Numbered from the stretch's first letter, positions 51,401 through 63,129 are shown. The stretch is 64,000 nt of DNA from Narthecium ossifragum (GCA_963920575.1 OY986969.1:2242001-2306000); one strand, 5' to 3'. A program made the numbers and translations. The notes: generated from the letters alone by a model not told the origin.

Positions 51401-53035
51401 CTTGCCTTGAAATTAATTTCAAGTCAAACAAGAATGATCAAGCTTGGGTCGTTTAGATTCGAGCCGAGCTTGGGAGCCTATTATTGACCCAAGCTCAAGC
51501 CCCTCGTTTATTTTGACAGCCCCACCGGTCATCAACGAGGGAGGATCCTTCATCTCCCCATGCTTCACCAAAAACGGCTTAAAGCAGGTAGACAGGAAGG
51601 TTAGGCCGTCCTGAACAACCTCTCTTTCAATGGGAAAATACCGGACTTCTTCAATACAGAAGTCTGATACAAAACCCCTACCCTATCCGCAAAATGTCTG
51701 AAGTCAAAAGCAACATCAATTGCAAAAGTACTCGGCATCTACAATGAGCAGGTCAGACATACTAAATTCCATACATACAAGAGAAAACTATGAGAGAAAA
51801 TTCTGGAATATTAGGACAACATGACATATGCATACCCAATATGGGTGTGACAGACCTGGAATTCTAAGAAATATTTACAAGATCAAACGTTTCTGTAATC
51901 TGATCAGTGACAGGTGAACCGATTAAAAATCCACAGTGAACTACAAACAGAATCAGAAAGTTTCAAAACCATGTGATGGAGTAAAACTTACTTTTCATTA
52001 TGCGCCTCAACTCTGACTGCCCAGTCCCCTCCATAACCACTACCATTTCCTTTGTCTTTCAAGAAGCTAGTTGTTAAAGTCATGCCCTGATCTACCAGCG
52101 CCTGACGACCATAGTCCCTACCATTGTGATCTGTCCATCCATACGTGCTAAGCTCATCAGAGTCTTGGCAAACATGCCGGAGAAAATACTGCCCAGACTT
52201 TATTCCAATCCACATCAACCCGGCAATCAGAGATCGCGGTGTTCTAGGTGAAAACAACAGCTAATCAAAAAACTATACCCGATGAACCATTTCATCTTTA
52301 CATAAACTGAACCAGTCTAAATCAAAGATCGTACGGGAAAGTAACCTAAATTATATAGGGGTCCAAGCTGTCTGCAACAGAGTATGTTTCACCAAAGATT
52401 TGCGATCATCTTTAATCTCCCAAATCACTAGATGAGCAACAGGTTTTTCCACAATTCCAGTTTACGGGCATACCCAAAACGTATTAGAACAAAAATATCC
52501 AAAATATGATTCCAGTTTGTACCTTGCACGAATTCCGAGGTAAACATGCGGCCTGTAAGTTCCCCAATACAGGCTCTCCTTATGCTCTCCTTGAAACTGC
52601 CAAGATTTCGAATTTGCCATGTACAAATCACAAATTTTTTTCTTCATGCACGAAAGAAAAGGAAGAGAACAACCTATCGTTGTCTACTGCTCTCCGTTCC
52701 GTTACCTGTGGGAGCTCCATCATCTTGGGCGCCGCCAACGGCGTGACGATCCTCATCACCCGCCGCCTCACTCCAGCCTCTCCGTCCAATTCACCATACT
52801 TGTGATAGTTGTTATAAGCCACAAACCCAATGAACAAAAGACCCAAGAACCCAAATCCTACCACTAGAAGCGTCTTAACGCTAACATCCATCAACCTAAG
52901 AGGACCATGATCACGGCTCCGAGCCTTCCTCGATCCACGGTCCAGCCGGAGGTTAGGCTGGGCCTCGCCACCGTCGGGCTCTGCCGGCGCCGGCTTCGCC
53001 CTGGCCCTCGCCGTTCTCCGGTTGCCACCAGTCAT
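27461..53035 (-). CDS. GCS1: ER mannosyl-oligosaccharide glucosidase I (GCS1/KNOPF), 22 exons over 25.6 kb
   Basis: Exons in transcription order: 52706-53035, 52523-52596, 51992-52243, 50280-50466, 47063-47149, 46870-46938, 45927-46023, 44043-44125, 43246-43353, 39219-39340, 38952-39059, 38776-38849, 37997-38122, 35699-35766, 32402-32551, 32274-32324, 31388-31444, 29236-29373, 29029-29120, 27840-27949, 27691-27754 and 27461-27608. All phases agree and give 864 residues (Arabidopsis about 852). The enzyme removes the outermost glucose from the N-glycan precursor in the ER (GH63). Visible: a basic cytosolic tail, one membrane anchor at about residues 54-75 ([16 protein letters not shown]), then [26 protein letters not shown] and E-R-H-L-D-L-R-C-W. 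The last is the known family motif, with acidic residues reported essential in yeast. P-Y-W-R-G-P-I-W and the C-terminal F-T-G-W follow. Large introns are filled with transposons. Confidence 0.96.
31600..31773 (+). repeat. Three copies of a 24-bp motif in a GCS1 intron
   Basis: The motif attgacatgttgatgaagtc plus attg occurs at 31600-31623, 31669-31692 and 31750-31773. Between copies 2 and 3 is a small palindrome (aataaaattttatt). It lies in the intron between exons 16 and 17 of GCS1. Confidence 0.85.
33048..33660 (+). mobile_element. 3'-truncated hAT-like element, CAAGGATT family, copy 1
   Basis: It begins caaggattcctttgccaacc and is collinear with the complete element at 44419-45178 (the block gccggtggcttagcggctcc, then an AG-rich stretch and tttatgttcttctctcc). 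It lacks the right end found in the complete copy, stopping near 33660. A long open frame in it (33044-33604) is a by-product of AG-rich repeats. Confidence 0.82.
33827..34507. mobile_element. PIF/Harbinger-type (Tourist-like) non-autonomous element
   Basis: The ends are gggtgcatttgcttgc on the left and gcaaccaaacaagccc on the right, imperfect inverted repeats of 16 bases. A 3-bp target duplication, taa at 33824-33826 and 34508-34510, flanks it. The TWA duplication and the GGGC-TTGTTTGG type end fit PIF/Harbinger MITEs. The interior has no coding sequence. Confidence 0.75.
36535..37815 (+). repeat. Tandem duplication in a GCS1 intron, second copy split by a hAT element
   Basis: A unit beginning caataatgtctaacaacaat and continuing through atatatccagcacaaagcac, actactaattgg and tagttcag-actactgaagt occurs at about 36540-36715. 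It occurs again starting at about 36721 and continuing from 37623 to about 37815. The second copy was interrupted by the element at 36756-37622. Confidence 0.8.
36756..37622. mobile_element. hAT-like element, CAAGGATT family, copy 2 (867 bp)
   Basis: It begins caaggattgcattgcagg and ends gactttgtcatccttg, so the ends are short inverted repeats. A perfect 8-bp target duplication flanks it, ccagcaca at 36748-36755 and 37623-37630. The interior has a CT-microsatellite (37318-37350) and repeated gccggc motifs like the relatives at 33048 and 44419. The empty site is visible in the neighbouring tandem copy (ccagcacaaagc near 36567), which confirms the insertion. Confidence 0.87.
40540..42400 (+). 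mobile_element. Possible LTR-type repeat in a GCS1 intron, ends unresolved
   Basis: This 1.9-kb block differs in composition from the surrounding intron. It has a short tandem repeat at about 40970-41060 (tcttcaaggaaataaatttc repeated with a 44-base period). A TATA-like ctatttatagg lies near 41135, and several copies of tctcacggttgaga and ttgttgggaggcatgga lie between 41200 and 41570. It ends close to aaaattggtgtctaca near 42400, a sequence that resembles plant LTR 3' ends. No matching target duplication was found, so class and borders are uncertain. Confidence 0.45.
44419..45178. mobile_element. hAT-like element, CAAGGATT family, copy 3, complete (760 bp)
   Basis: The left end is caaggattcctttgccg and the right end is ggctaatccttg. 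A perfect 8-bp target duplication flanks it, attccttc at 44411-44418 and 45179-45186. Internally it has many gccgg motifs, an AG-rich tract (44600-44790) and a CT-rich tract. It has no transposase. It is the full-length reference for the truncated copy at 33048. Confidence 0.88.
47466..48694. mobile_element. Non-autonomous hAT-type element with internal tandem repeats (1229 bp)
   Basis: The ends are taggggtgagca and tgcttacccccta-type inverted repeats (right end tgcttacccct followed by a). The target duplication is tacacaac at 47458-47465 and tacacagc at 48695-48702, seven of eight matching. Subterminal regions are packed with ggttcggttcggtt and its complement. The centre (47787-48330) holds about four GC-rich tandem units of roughly 155-170 bases, each starting near ggcgctcggagcagaggagg and including ggcggccgccgacgaagccg. 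Long open frames here are artefacts of GC-rich repeats. Confidence 0.88.
49815..50108 (+). repeat. 147-bp tandem duplication containing a tRNA-derived SINE-like segment
   Basis: Copy 1 (49815-49961) and copy 2 (49962-50108) are nearly identical. Each contains gttgggttggtgaggc followed about 35 bases later by gggttcaaatcc, resembling RNA polymerase III A and B boxes of a tRNA-derived SINE. No cloverleaf was found, so it is not called a tRNA gene. It lies in the intron between GCS1 exons 4 and 5. Confidence 0.7.
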
Positions 53036-54197
53036 AGGTGGAGAGATCTCTGAAAGCTATCTTGGTTCGCGTCGACCGAAGAGATGAATGGGGTTTAAAG
53101 GGTTTAAAGATGGGTTCTTTTCCGACCGTTGAAGCGTCTAGTTGGACTGGACCGTGATCGGTTTGGTTCGGGCCTATCTATTTATACCAGGCCGGATCAC
53201 CACAGGGCTCCGATGGACCCACAACCCAATATCTTTCCTACCCGAATCCGCAATCAAGGTTAAATTTTTGGAATTTGGTTTTGGATTTCGATTTCGGTCT
53301 AACTTTAAAACGAAACTAAAATGCATGACAAAATAGGTCCAATCCAATCACGTCATGTGTGAATTTTGGATCCGTCTCCGGGTTCGGACTCCGGATTGAA
53401 CCCTGATCCGTTTTGGCCTGGTGTTCGTGCAAGCTAGATCTGCTAATGACTTATTGGATTGCTGATAACTCACCTTAATTAATATGATTTGTATTCTTCA
53501 TGGATCCGGCAAGCCAAGTTTAGAAGTGATTGCGTCACGCTTTAGAAAGTCATCTATCTGGTAAGAACATTAAACAATGCCCAGCACGCCGAGAGAAATT
53601 ATGATAGACATGTACTTATAAGCTTCCGAGCTAGGATTAAAGACTTGACTGTTGACATGAAAAAAATGTGTGGAGTCTGACTCTTTACATGCTATGGATA
53701 TTTTACGTGGCAAGTTTGGTTCGTGAAATTTGATCCCAGGTTTTGGAGTTTGGTTCAGTAACGCTCTTGTATATTTCACGGGGCACAATGGATGGACTGA
53801 TGATGTGACTCGTTAGTGCCGACGACGCGATATTAATTTTATTTGATATGATGATTCAGCGGCTTTGGACGTTGCTCTATTATAGGTATTGTAAATTGTT
53901 TCTGGTTTGTATCTAGCCTTTCGACTGAATTAATCAAACAAAAAAGACATGAAAAAATGTATATATATATTGTAATAACATGAAACAATAGATGACGATT
54001 ACACTACACAAATGCTTAAGGGAATCGGGAAGTAACTTGCCGCTCAATGATTAACTTGGTGAACTTTAACTAGTAACATATGAGTCACTCAATCTCAATG
54101 TTGTTTGAAGGCTCAGAAAATTTGACAATCAAATTCTTTTTTTCTTTGCAATCAAGGCCAAGGAACAGGTAAAGGTACAAGAAGATGATGATCCTAA
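53036..54197. other. GCS1 upstream region and uridine kinase 3' flank
   Basis: Both neighbours run leftward. The first few hundred bases should hold the GCS1 promoter and leader, and the last few hundred the 3' untranslated region of the uridine kinase gene. No other gene, repeat or transposon end was recognised. Confidence 0.5.
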
Positions 54198-57100
54198 TCA
54201 GCATTCATCGGTTCCAAAGTAACGATCACCGAACTCTCCCAATCCCGGTATGACTCGGAACTCCTCGTTCAACCCACCATCAATCTCCGAGGTAACAATC
54301 TTCAAAGAGGGGAAGCGCTTACTAACACAATGAATCCCCTCAGGTGCCTGCAATCAGCAAAATGTTAATTTGAAGAATTGGTCACAATATTGATAACAAA
54401 CTTCTCTTTGCTAATTTTATGCAAGAGCTCACTCACCGAAATGAGATTGAGGAATATTATTCGGCTTTCAGGAACTCCCTTCTGTAGCAGAATCTCTATA
54501 GCTTTGCTTGCAGAGTTTCCTAGATTCATAAATGCTAATTAATGAACAGGTTACGGGCAAAAGACAAATGAAAAGGGAAAAAAAAATACTTCACAACTTA
54601 ATCGTGGGACAGAATGTGGTGGGAGAAGAGCAAAAGCATGAATGGATCCTTGAAGCTTTTATTTGTGAAATTGCTAATATGTGCTAGATGGCATGTACTT
54701 GTATCTGACAATTCATGTTCTGTCTAGTTTCAAAGCATCCAAGATTGCATATGCTTCAAATTGGAGGATGTACCTAATTTCACCTCCCAAAGAGGCTCAG
54801 ACAACACATGTCGTCACACACTGAGTCACAAACTGTGGAATTAATTCGACCCAAGAGGGCCGTTTGGTTCAGGGTTAAGGTGGGGGGGGGATAACCCCAC
54901 TTATCCCCCTCTTACTCCTACTTTTTCACTAAACATCAAAACAATGATTACGGGATTACTACTATTCCATCTATCACATCCCTCTCTACATTTTTTTATC
55001 CTCATTCCTTAACCCCACTTTTTCTAACCCTATCCCCTCTTAACCCCACTTTTTCTAACCCCATACCAAACAGGCCAGCACTTTTGCCATGGCAGATGCC
55101 GAGACACTAAGCCACTGGCAAGCACATTCAAGAGCTAGAAGTGCCCTTTTATGTAGTTATTTCCAGCATTTATGCAAATACAACCACCAACCAGGTTAAT
55201 CAGAAGGCAAGCTTATATTCTGTACATTTTAAACTTCAGAAGATTAAAGCCTTCTGTTTATGGACCAGTGATGTGTGCAAATATGGATCAACCACATGCA
55301 TCTGGACATTGTGATGCAAAAGAATTGCCACCAAAGTTGTCATGGGGACGAACATGAAGACATTATTTAGCTTTATTCTATACAAGATAAGATGCAGCAG
55401 GTAACAGTGAATAAGGTTTCTTAATTAGCTTTGAACAGAGCATAAGAATCATAAACTGGAACAGATAAAAGCAAATAACATCACACATAAAAAGAAATCA
55501 ATTTATCAAAAATTTGCACATGGAAGTAGCATAATGACAGGGGCAACTACTTATCCGTGCAAAAGAAAAGATGGAAGACTCCCGATAGAATAGACATAAC
55601 CATCCATTAGATCAAATGTGATACTGTTTTCATGTACTCAAAATTGCAAAACCCACTAGACTTACCTGTACCGAGAACTGGGTCGAGAAGTAATACATGG
55701 CGCTCAGAAATATCCTTAGGCAGCTTCTCATATATAAGCTGATAGGCATAAGGGAAACCCGTGATTATATACTTATCCTTTCAAAGAACAGCAAAAGGTG
55801 AAGTTCAAACGAAAGTTAACCTCCTTTCCATTGTCTCCATCACGATGAATGAGAATTTTACCAATTTTTATTCCTTTACAACATGCTCGCAGGGCATTCT
55901 CCATGCTTTCTCCACTGTAAGAGATCACGTAAGGAGGCTAGCTCTTAACAACAATGACAAAATTATATGCTTTTATTTACTCTGAGAAAAAAGATAGATG
56001 TCAGGCAAATCCAGGTGAGCTAGCCCCAAGGTAAGAGCTCATGGATATAAAAATGATTCAAAGGCTAGAAACTGAATTGGAAAAATCTTGTGGAATGAGG
56101 AAAATAATTTGTACACTTATGACATGTAGGAGAAAACTTTTCCATAAGAGGTTTGAATGAAAAAAAAAGCTGCTCATTGGACCAATATCTATTGTCAGTT
56201 TGGTTTGGTGTGAGATAAAGAATATGTTAAATTATTAATATTACTCCTCCAAAGTTACCAATTTGACAAACGGTTAGGATCTGTTCACTTAAATATACAA
56301 GTCTAATATGAACATTAATCTGCTCAGACAATTTATATAGGCTAATGGGTTATTAGATTAAATAAATCAGTTACTATAAGGTCAGCAATCAGATTGACTT
56401 GAGTTGCTATATGAAATGAGTAATTGAGTTGCGTATTTAAACCCCAACTCAACTGAATTGCTAACCCACTTACAAGGCTAAGTAGTTATGCACAATTGCG
56501 TTTTGAGTAGGAGTTTTACAGTAAAGGGAAATAACTCAGCAGTGATTTCATCCCATTGGGGAGGTCAAATCATCCCACCATGTAAAAGAAAATAGCTAGC
56601 TTATCACTCTCAAGTCATTCCTTGCTCATTTCGACAACCAAATTTTCCGTTTTTGAGTATAAGAAACCTCCACATTCACCCTTATTCCTCCAACCAAACG
56701 TGCACTTCATATGTTCAGGATAATTGTCAAAAGAATCGATGATCTAAGTGTTGAGCACCATGATGATCAGATTACCAGTGAATTTCTGAAGTTGCCATGA
56801 TATCTTCATACAAATATCCGATGTAACATAATCTGGACACATAATTGGCCATGGGAGTTATGAGGAATTCCTGAAACTAACTGCTTACCACGGATCATAA
56901 GCCAAAAGCAAACACAGACACGGGTTTGGTTGCTCGAGGGGAAGAAATAAGACAAAATAATCTGGACACTGGTCATATGGGCACGGGCATGGTCAGATCC
57001 CTAAAAAAAACACAGGTGGATCTGACCATAGAAACAATAGAGATGCAGGTGAGGAACTATTAGGGTTTGTGAGGGTATTCCCTTTGTTGCAAACAGCAGC

Positions 57101-60100
57101 CACAGACACAGACACAGGTACATGAAGTCAACCTGGAGATCAAAATGGTTCCTAAAGACCACAATGACAATACCTTACGAAACAGCTGTAAAAACTGTTG
57201 ACTGAAGACATGAAACTAATACCTGACTCAGGCTCACCTTCTTATAATAGAGACGCCACATAGCTTCTTGCAAAAGCCAACTCCTGGATACACGGACCCT
57301 GGACCACCGAAAAACAAGAAAACATGTAAGCTGAAATTTTAGTTATGTGTGCAACTTACCACCTATGTCACGAAAAACATTGCTTAATCAACACAGCACA
57401 TGGAAAGATTAGAACAGCATAGCTCATACTGAACATAAAGTTTGTAGTCTACAAACAGAGACTAAGCATTAAGGTCCTGATAGGATCCTTTACACTATCA
57501 ACAGTTCACCATACAACTCATCTTTTAAGTTTTGACTTTTATGAGAAGAAGTGATAAGAATAAACATGGCAACACGACTTGGAAAAAATCTTCAAAGCAC
57601 AATCTTACAATCAAATTAACTTGAATGTATTTAAGAAAAAAGTTGTCAACAAATTCCCTTGCTTGAATAATACACTTTCAGCATACAAATTGTGAGACAC
57701 ACAACTTTGTTAACAACAGAAATCAATTCTAAGCAGTAAACATACCAGTAGGAGTGACCACTTGCTTCTCTGTGAATGGTAAATGTCCAAGACCATGTTC
57801 TACAACCTGAATTTCTCACAAAATACCAAAAGTCAAAAATCTGGATATGGTCCATATTAGACTATTGAAAATGCAGATTGAAGGCTCAATATACCAGTCG
57901 AATAAGACGATCTGAATAGAAAACAAAATCAGGAGTTGTTATGTCTTTGTCTCGTATAAGTGTATGCATTCCTCGGATCTGCTTACACATTTGAGAAGTA
58001 AAACAAAAAACAGTACAAGAGTATAAGATCTAGCAACTGTACCAAACTTTGTATACTAAAACAACTAAGGAAAGACAAAAAAGCAATTAATAGTGCAAGG
58101 AACTTTGTCTTCATTTAATGAATAGGACTCAACCAGAGAGATTCAGCACAGACGTACCTGGAAAGTTGAATGAATGACGAACACATTTGAATATATTTTG
58201 CACAGGTCATGCTGGCCAAGTTTTGTTCGTATATGTTGTACTATTAAATCAATTGCCACGTGGTTATCACCTCCTCGGGGTATTATGACATCAGCATATT
58301 TTTTTGATGGCAGAACAAAATCATCAAAAGCAGGCTTCACAAACTTTGCGTACTGCACTTAAAGAAAAGCATTTAAAAGAAAAGGCGTGTCAAAAGATTT
58401 ACTCTTTGAAGTTAGAGGCAAAGTTGTACTAAAATCCTCAAGAAGAAAGATATGTTAGACCATCAATCAAAGCAAATCCTTAAGGAACACCAAATTAATA
58501 TTCTAGTAACTATACTAAAAAATCTTAGCTCCTGCCTTCTATAGGCAAGTTGATGAATCTATCCAATCTTCAGTCATGGGGACTCTTCGCATAAATGAAG
58601 ACACAGCCCACCCAAAGCTCAATCTTGCGTGGACACTAATGTGGGGGTTGCTCATTGAAGAGCCACATCTTTTGATGGCCTATTGAATTAGTATGTTTAA
58701 GGTTCATGAAAGTCTACCTTACATGAACCTAAAACCTTACTTATTTATTTTTAAACCTTCGAGTTTGAAGGTAACTGACCTCATTTGATTTTTGGATTAT
58801 CTTGGTCAGTAGAAAGTCCTAAACTTACAAATGGTCAGCCCTGCAATTTTGAAAACGAAATATTGTTGTGCATTACAATCCTCAATATTTGTCAGCTTTC
58901 TGCATTAGCTAACAGTAACTGATATGTTGAACAGCTGAAATTCACATTTTAACTTATTTATTTATTGAATTCTCCATTCTTCAAACTAGATTACATATTT
59001 ACATGCTTGTCCCATGTTAGAAGCCGGATTGGTTAGAACATGAGATGTCTATCAATCACACTACAAAGTATGTACTTATCATACTGATATGTTCTCAAGG
59101 CACAAGTTACCCAATAAGTTACATATACCACAGAAATTCAGCTGAAACTTAAGTGCTCACAAGACACTTATGCATCCACATCTGATAGAATCAGATAAGG
59201 AGAGTCAATATTAACCGTATGGGTGCACAATCCAACAAATAGACCACATTCCAAAAAGGGTCTTCTAAATAAATGCAGCAGTGAGATTTTAAAGCGATGG
59301 TGGTGGCAGCTGAAATAGTTCAGCATAATCTTGTGCTTTCAAGGCTCGCTCTTATATTTTTATCTTTGCATGACCTAAATTTCCAAGCCTTCTACTTCTA
59401 TATCTGATCTATATGACCTCTACTTCGGCTGCTCTCATAGTCTCATAACTATGGCCTCCCACAAAATGATTCAACTCTCAGTTATTAAAAGCGCTCATTA
59501 TCTCATTTATGCCCAAGCCATGGACAGTGCATACGTGAATTCCTGAATCATACAGGTAAACAGCAATTATCTTCAAAAGTTTAAACTACCTGTTCAAGCA
59601 CAGAGTTCACATCTCTACCCCTTTCAACTGTGTCACGTCGTATTCTTCGAGCAAGCCTTATATCAGCATCTATACAAAATAGAGAGCAGGAAACAACACA
59701 TCAACATCATAAGCAGGTGCTATATTATGACTGGAATGCATTGACGAAAAAAAGGTCAAATCTAACACAAAACTGCACAGAAAATGACAAATTTTCACAT
59801 GCCTGTCTCTTTAGCTGAACAAAAAATGACACCTTGATTGATGAACTTAGTACCTAAATTTTCAATAATAATGGTTTCCAAACCTCCAAAATCGATCAGA
59901 TAAACAAGCTTAAATAAGAGAAAATACAAACTTCAACTTGGTATTCATATATCAAATTCCTCAACAACAATACTATACAACCCTATGAAGTATCAGACAG
60001 ATATCACTTACTCTGTTCCCACAGAAAGAAAGACCAAATTTCAAAATTCGCCTCTCTAACCTAAAAGCATTTCCAAAACATGCACTCAAAACTTAACATC

Positions 60101-62049
60101 CATAACCAAGAAAATCTGAAATGTTTTTTTGCAAATTAAAAAATCTAGAGGCTAATTTACTATATAAGGGAAGGTGGTTTATCTCCCCCCCCCCCCCCTC
60201 TCTCCCCCATGTGCCACATTTTTTTCAGAGGCATACCTTTCAAAAGCTTTCAGAACACCGTCGGTGGTTTTTAAAATCATAAATGGGAACATTGACTGAA
60301 TAACCACATTTGAGCTTTCCAATGCACTCTAGGAGCTGTTCAGTACGAATACGAAAGGCTGTGATGAGGAACTTAGGAATACGAAACACACCTGTATCAA
60401 CAAAAATCTTCATGTCCATCATATTCCGGACCCGGGAATCATGGAAAACTAAAATCCCCTCCAAAATAATAACATCTGATGCATTAACCTGACAACAATT
60501 TACATATAGAATCATCATTGGAATCAATTTTGGGAACCAGGAAATCCAGATAATCATCCTACATGCAATAATGACGTCTACAAGCATCTCCAATTTAAAG
60601 TACAAGAAAGTAAAGAACGGTTTTTTTCCTAGGGGGCCTATTAAACTCAGATATTTCTAATGTCTGCAAGTTAACCAAAAAACAATTGCCATACATCAAG
60701 CTTGCCTAATGCTATGATAGATAAAGTCAACAATATTTTTGCAAATATGGCAAGTAGACCAGGAAGCAAGAATCCCTATCCGCCAAGTAGCAGAGACCAA
60801 CACAAGGATCACAAAAATGTAGGTGATATTTATTATAGGCCAGCAAATGGTGTGCTCACAGATTGGAACATTGTTCACTGTCCACATTTTTTTCAGAGGC
60901 ATACCTTTCGAAAGCTTTCAGAACACCGTCGGTGGTTTTTAAAATCATAGATGGGAACATTGACTGAATAACCACATTTGAGCTTTCCAATGCACTCTAG
61001 GAGCTGTTCAGTATCAAATGCATCTGAAAAAAGACAAGTGGGTGATTCAAAAGCAGTCAAAAATGTTATCCTTGATACAAATTAAAAGAGCAAATTCTGC
61101 ATAACAAAACCCAGAAATAGAGTTACAACTACGAGAAACAAAGCAAGCCAATGATGACGAGACTAATTCCATTACTAATGATGACAGAGTGTAATTTAAA
61201 TACCAGGATGATCGAAATTATACTCATTGACACGTTCAGATTCTTCAGCATTCAGACCACGGTAAAACGAATCCTGCAATAACTCACATGTCAAAAGAAC
61301 ACAAAAGTGAGAAGCAAGGCATCCCGACTTTTGTTCATACAAGGATAAATTTCTTAACTAAACAAAAGTGCACTCGCATACATAGAAGTTGATATGCTGC
61401 ATTGAGCCAATAGATATTGGCTAGTTAGGAATCTCAAATCCCATAAAAAAAAATTAGCTCAATCTACGCACAAATATGTTATCTATATACAAGTTATTAC
61501 ACATCACTTAAAAGTATACCAAACATCATGGACTCAAAGCCATGAATCGTGATGCAACATCAACCGACAAATTACCCTACATTTCGTCTTGCAAGAAAAC
61601 AAAACAATGGCCACCAAGCAACACATCAAATTTCATATTCCAATATCACCACTCGCACCTGGTTGACGAGTACTACGCGGTGGTCATGGAGCTGCTGGAT
61701 GATCATATCGCACACCGTCGTCTTACCCGACGCCGTTCCCCCGGAGACCCCTTCAAACCAATCCATCACATCACAATTACAACACGAACGTCGCTGGAAT
61801 CAGCGTCGATAACCTGAGGTTAGGGCTTGTACCGATGAGGAAGGGCTGGAGGGGCGCGTGGGGGGAGAATGAGGCGCCGGAATCGCCGTTGGCCGGCGAA
61901 TAAGCGGCGGCGGTGGCGGAGGCGCGGGCGGAGGAAGGGGAAGACGGGGTGGAGGAGGATGAGAGGCGAAGTGAGTCGAGCCGCAGCCCACTGAAGTGCG
62001 CCCCTCCCGACGCTTCCATGACCTCGTCCATCGCCTTCTCCCCCATCAT
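54198..62049 (-). CDS. UKL: Uridine kinase / uracil phosphoribosyltransferase-like protein (UKL type)
   Basis: Exons in transcription order: 61833-62049, 61659-61750, 61204-61273, 60905-61023, 60392-60488, 59590-59669, 58158-58352, 57895-57978, 57746-57806, 57238-57298, 55821-55914, 55666-55738, 54437-54519 and 54198-54347. All phases agree and give 491 residues (Arabidopsis UKL1 about 486). Domain 1 is a uridine kinase: P-loop G-G-T-A-S-G-K-T-T, then [37 protein letters not shown] and P-R-G-G-D-N-H-V-A. Domain 2 is UPRT-like: [21 protein letters not shown] (phosphoribosyl site), and the end [15 protein letters not shown]. Role: pyrimidine salvage; in plants the UPRT part is often not the main plastid enzyme. 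The start is one of several in-frame ATGs (62112, 62049, 62031); the serine-rich leader varies in the family. A partial extra copy of exon 4 lies in the intron after exon 5. Confidence 0.95.
54858..55076. mobile_element. Small MITE-like element in a uridine kinase intron
   Basis: The ends are ggccgtttggttcagggtta on the left and taaccccataccaaacaggcc on the right, forming an imperfect inverted repeat of about 20 bases. The interior is rich in taaccccactt motifs, with a G run at 54883-54890. No convincing target duplication was found, so the superfamily is open. Confidence 0.6.
60184..60201 (+). repeat. Poly-C tract
   Basis: A run of about 14 C followed by tctctccccc in the intron beside the displaced exon copy. 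It is a simple repeat and probably length-unstable. Confidence 0.9.
60214..60345 (-). repeat. Displaced partial copy of uridine kinase exon 4
   Basis: These 132 bases match 60882-61013 with only about two differences. They contain nearly all of exon 4 with its donor site, but not the acceptor (the copy breaks inside the codons for D-T-E-Q). The copy lies 46 bases downstream of exon 5 in the transcription direction. An open frame runs from exon 5 through its donor into the copied exon (…[17 protein letters not shown]…). In the normal transcript it should be spliced out as intron. Confidence 0.9.
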
Positions 62050-62500
62050 CTTCTCTCCCCGATCGATTTCTATATATCCCTCCCGACCCCTCTCCCTCTC
62101 TCTCTCGACCAATCGATCAATCGATGTTCGCTCTCGAGATCTAAGATAGACAATCGTATTCGACTAGTCCAATTCGACGTAGACTAGGTGGGATTCTTGT
62201 CGGCCAAGATGATACTTTACCTCGGGGTTAACTTTATTTCGCAATAAGGGATTTTATTTCAGATTTTAAAAATAATTTTATAATAATTATTTATTTAGAA
62301 TAAGAGAAGAGTACAGTCGAAAATGGGAATAATTTTTTAATGATTACTTTGAATAAGAGAAAGGGTGCGGCTATCCGCACCACGATTTCAACTCAACACA
62401 CCACACTTCCTCATTTATTCCATTTTTTGAAAAATAAAAATAAGAAAAATAAAAAAAACCCTAAACTACACTCATCCCTAACCTCCCCTCTCCCCCCATC
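62050..62500. other. Uridine kinase upstream region
   Basis: Contains the 5' leader and promoter of the leftward uridine kinase gene, with CT-rich stretches (62085-62105) typical of plant leaders. Beyond 62200 the sequence becomes AT-rich. No other gene was recognised. Confidence 0.5.
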
Positions 62501-62860
62501 CCACCCTCATCCCCCACCTCCCCCTCTACCCTCATCCCCTACCTCCACCACCCCCCACCCCCCATCACGCCGGCAGCCACCACCGCCCCCGTCGTCGCCT
62601 CCCCCCCCCAGCAGCCGGCGGCGACGGCGCCTCCCCCCCCCTCCCCCCCCCCCACTCTCTCTCTCTCTCCCGCGGGCAACGGCGACCCCCCCTCTCTCTC
62701 TCTCTCCCGCGGGCGACGGCGGCGACCCCCCCTTCTCTCTCTCCCGCGGGCGACGGCGGCCCCCTCTCTCTCTCTCTCCCGCGGGCGATGGCGACCCCCG
62801 CCCCCCTCTCTCTCTCTCTCTCCCGCGGGCGACGGCGGCAACCCCCCCTTTCTCTCTCTC
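62500..62860. repeat. GC-rich simple and tandem repeat before assembly gap
   Basis: C-rich sequence passes into repeats of a unit of roughly 35-45 bases combining ctctctctctcccgcgggc with gacggcggc and a C run. At least five units are present and the array runs into the gap. The long open frames here in several frames are artefacts of the repeat. Confidence 0.85.
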
Positions 62861-63060
62861 NNNNNNNNNNNNNNNNNNNNNNNNNNNNNNNNNNNNNNNN
62901 NNNNNNNNNNNNNNNNNNNNNNNNNNNNNNNNNNNNNNNNNNNNNNNNNNNNNNNNNNNNNNNNNNNNNNNNNNNNNNNNNNNNNNNNNNNNNNNNNNNN
63001 NNNNNNNNNNNNNNNNNNNNNNNNNNNNNNNNNNNNNNNNNNNNNNNNNNNNNNNNNNNN
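62861..63060. other. Assembly gap of 200 N
   Basis: Unknown bases, probably a scaffold join of nominal size caused by the GC-rich repeat on its left. Distance and orientation across it are not established by this sequence. Confidence 0.98.
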
Positions 63061-63129
63061 TCTTCTGAATGTTGAATGATCAAGTTTTGCAACTTGTATT
63101 CAATTGATGCATTCAATTGAAATTGTTCT

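Noticed and set aside
51360..51540. MITE with repeated gtttagattcgagccgagcttg
   Set aside because: The motif occurs twice in direct orientation, but inverted ends and a target duplication were not found.
62340..63068. Long open frames in both strands through the C-rich region and gap
   Set aside because: They arise from GC-rich repeats and run into N; there is no domain and no consistent splice context.
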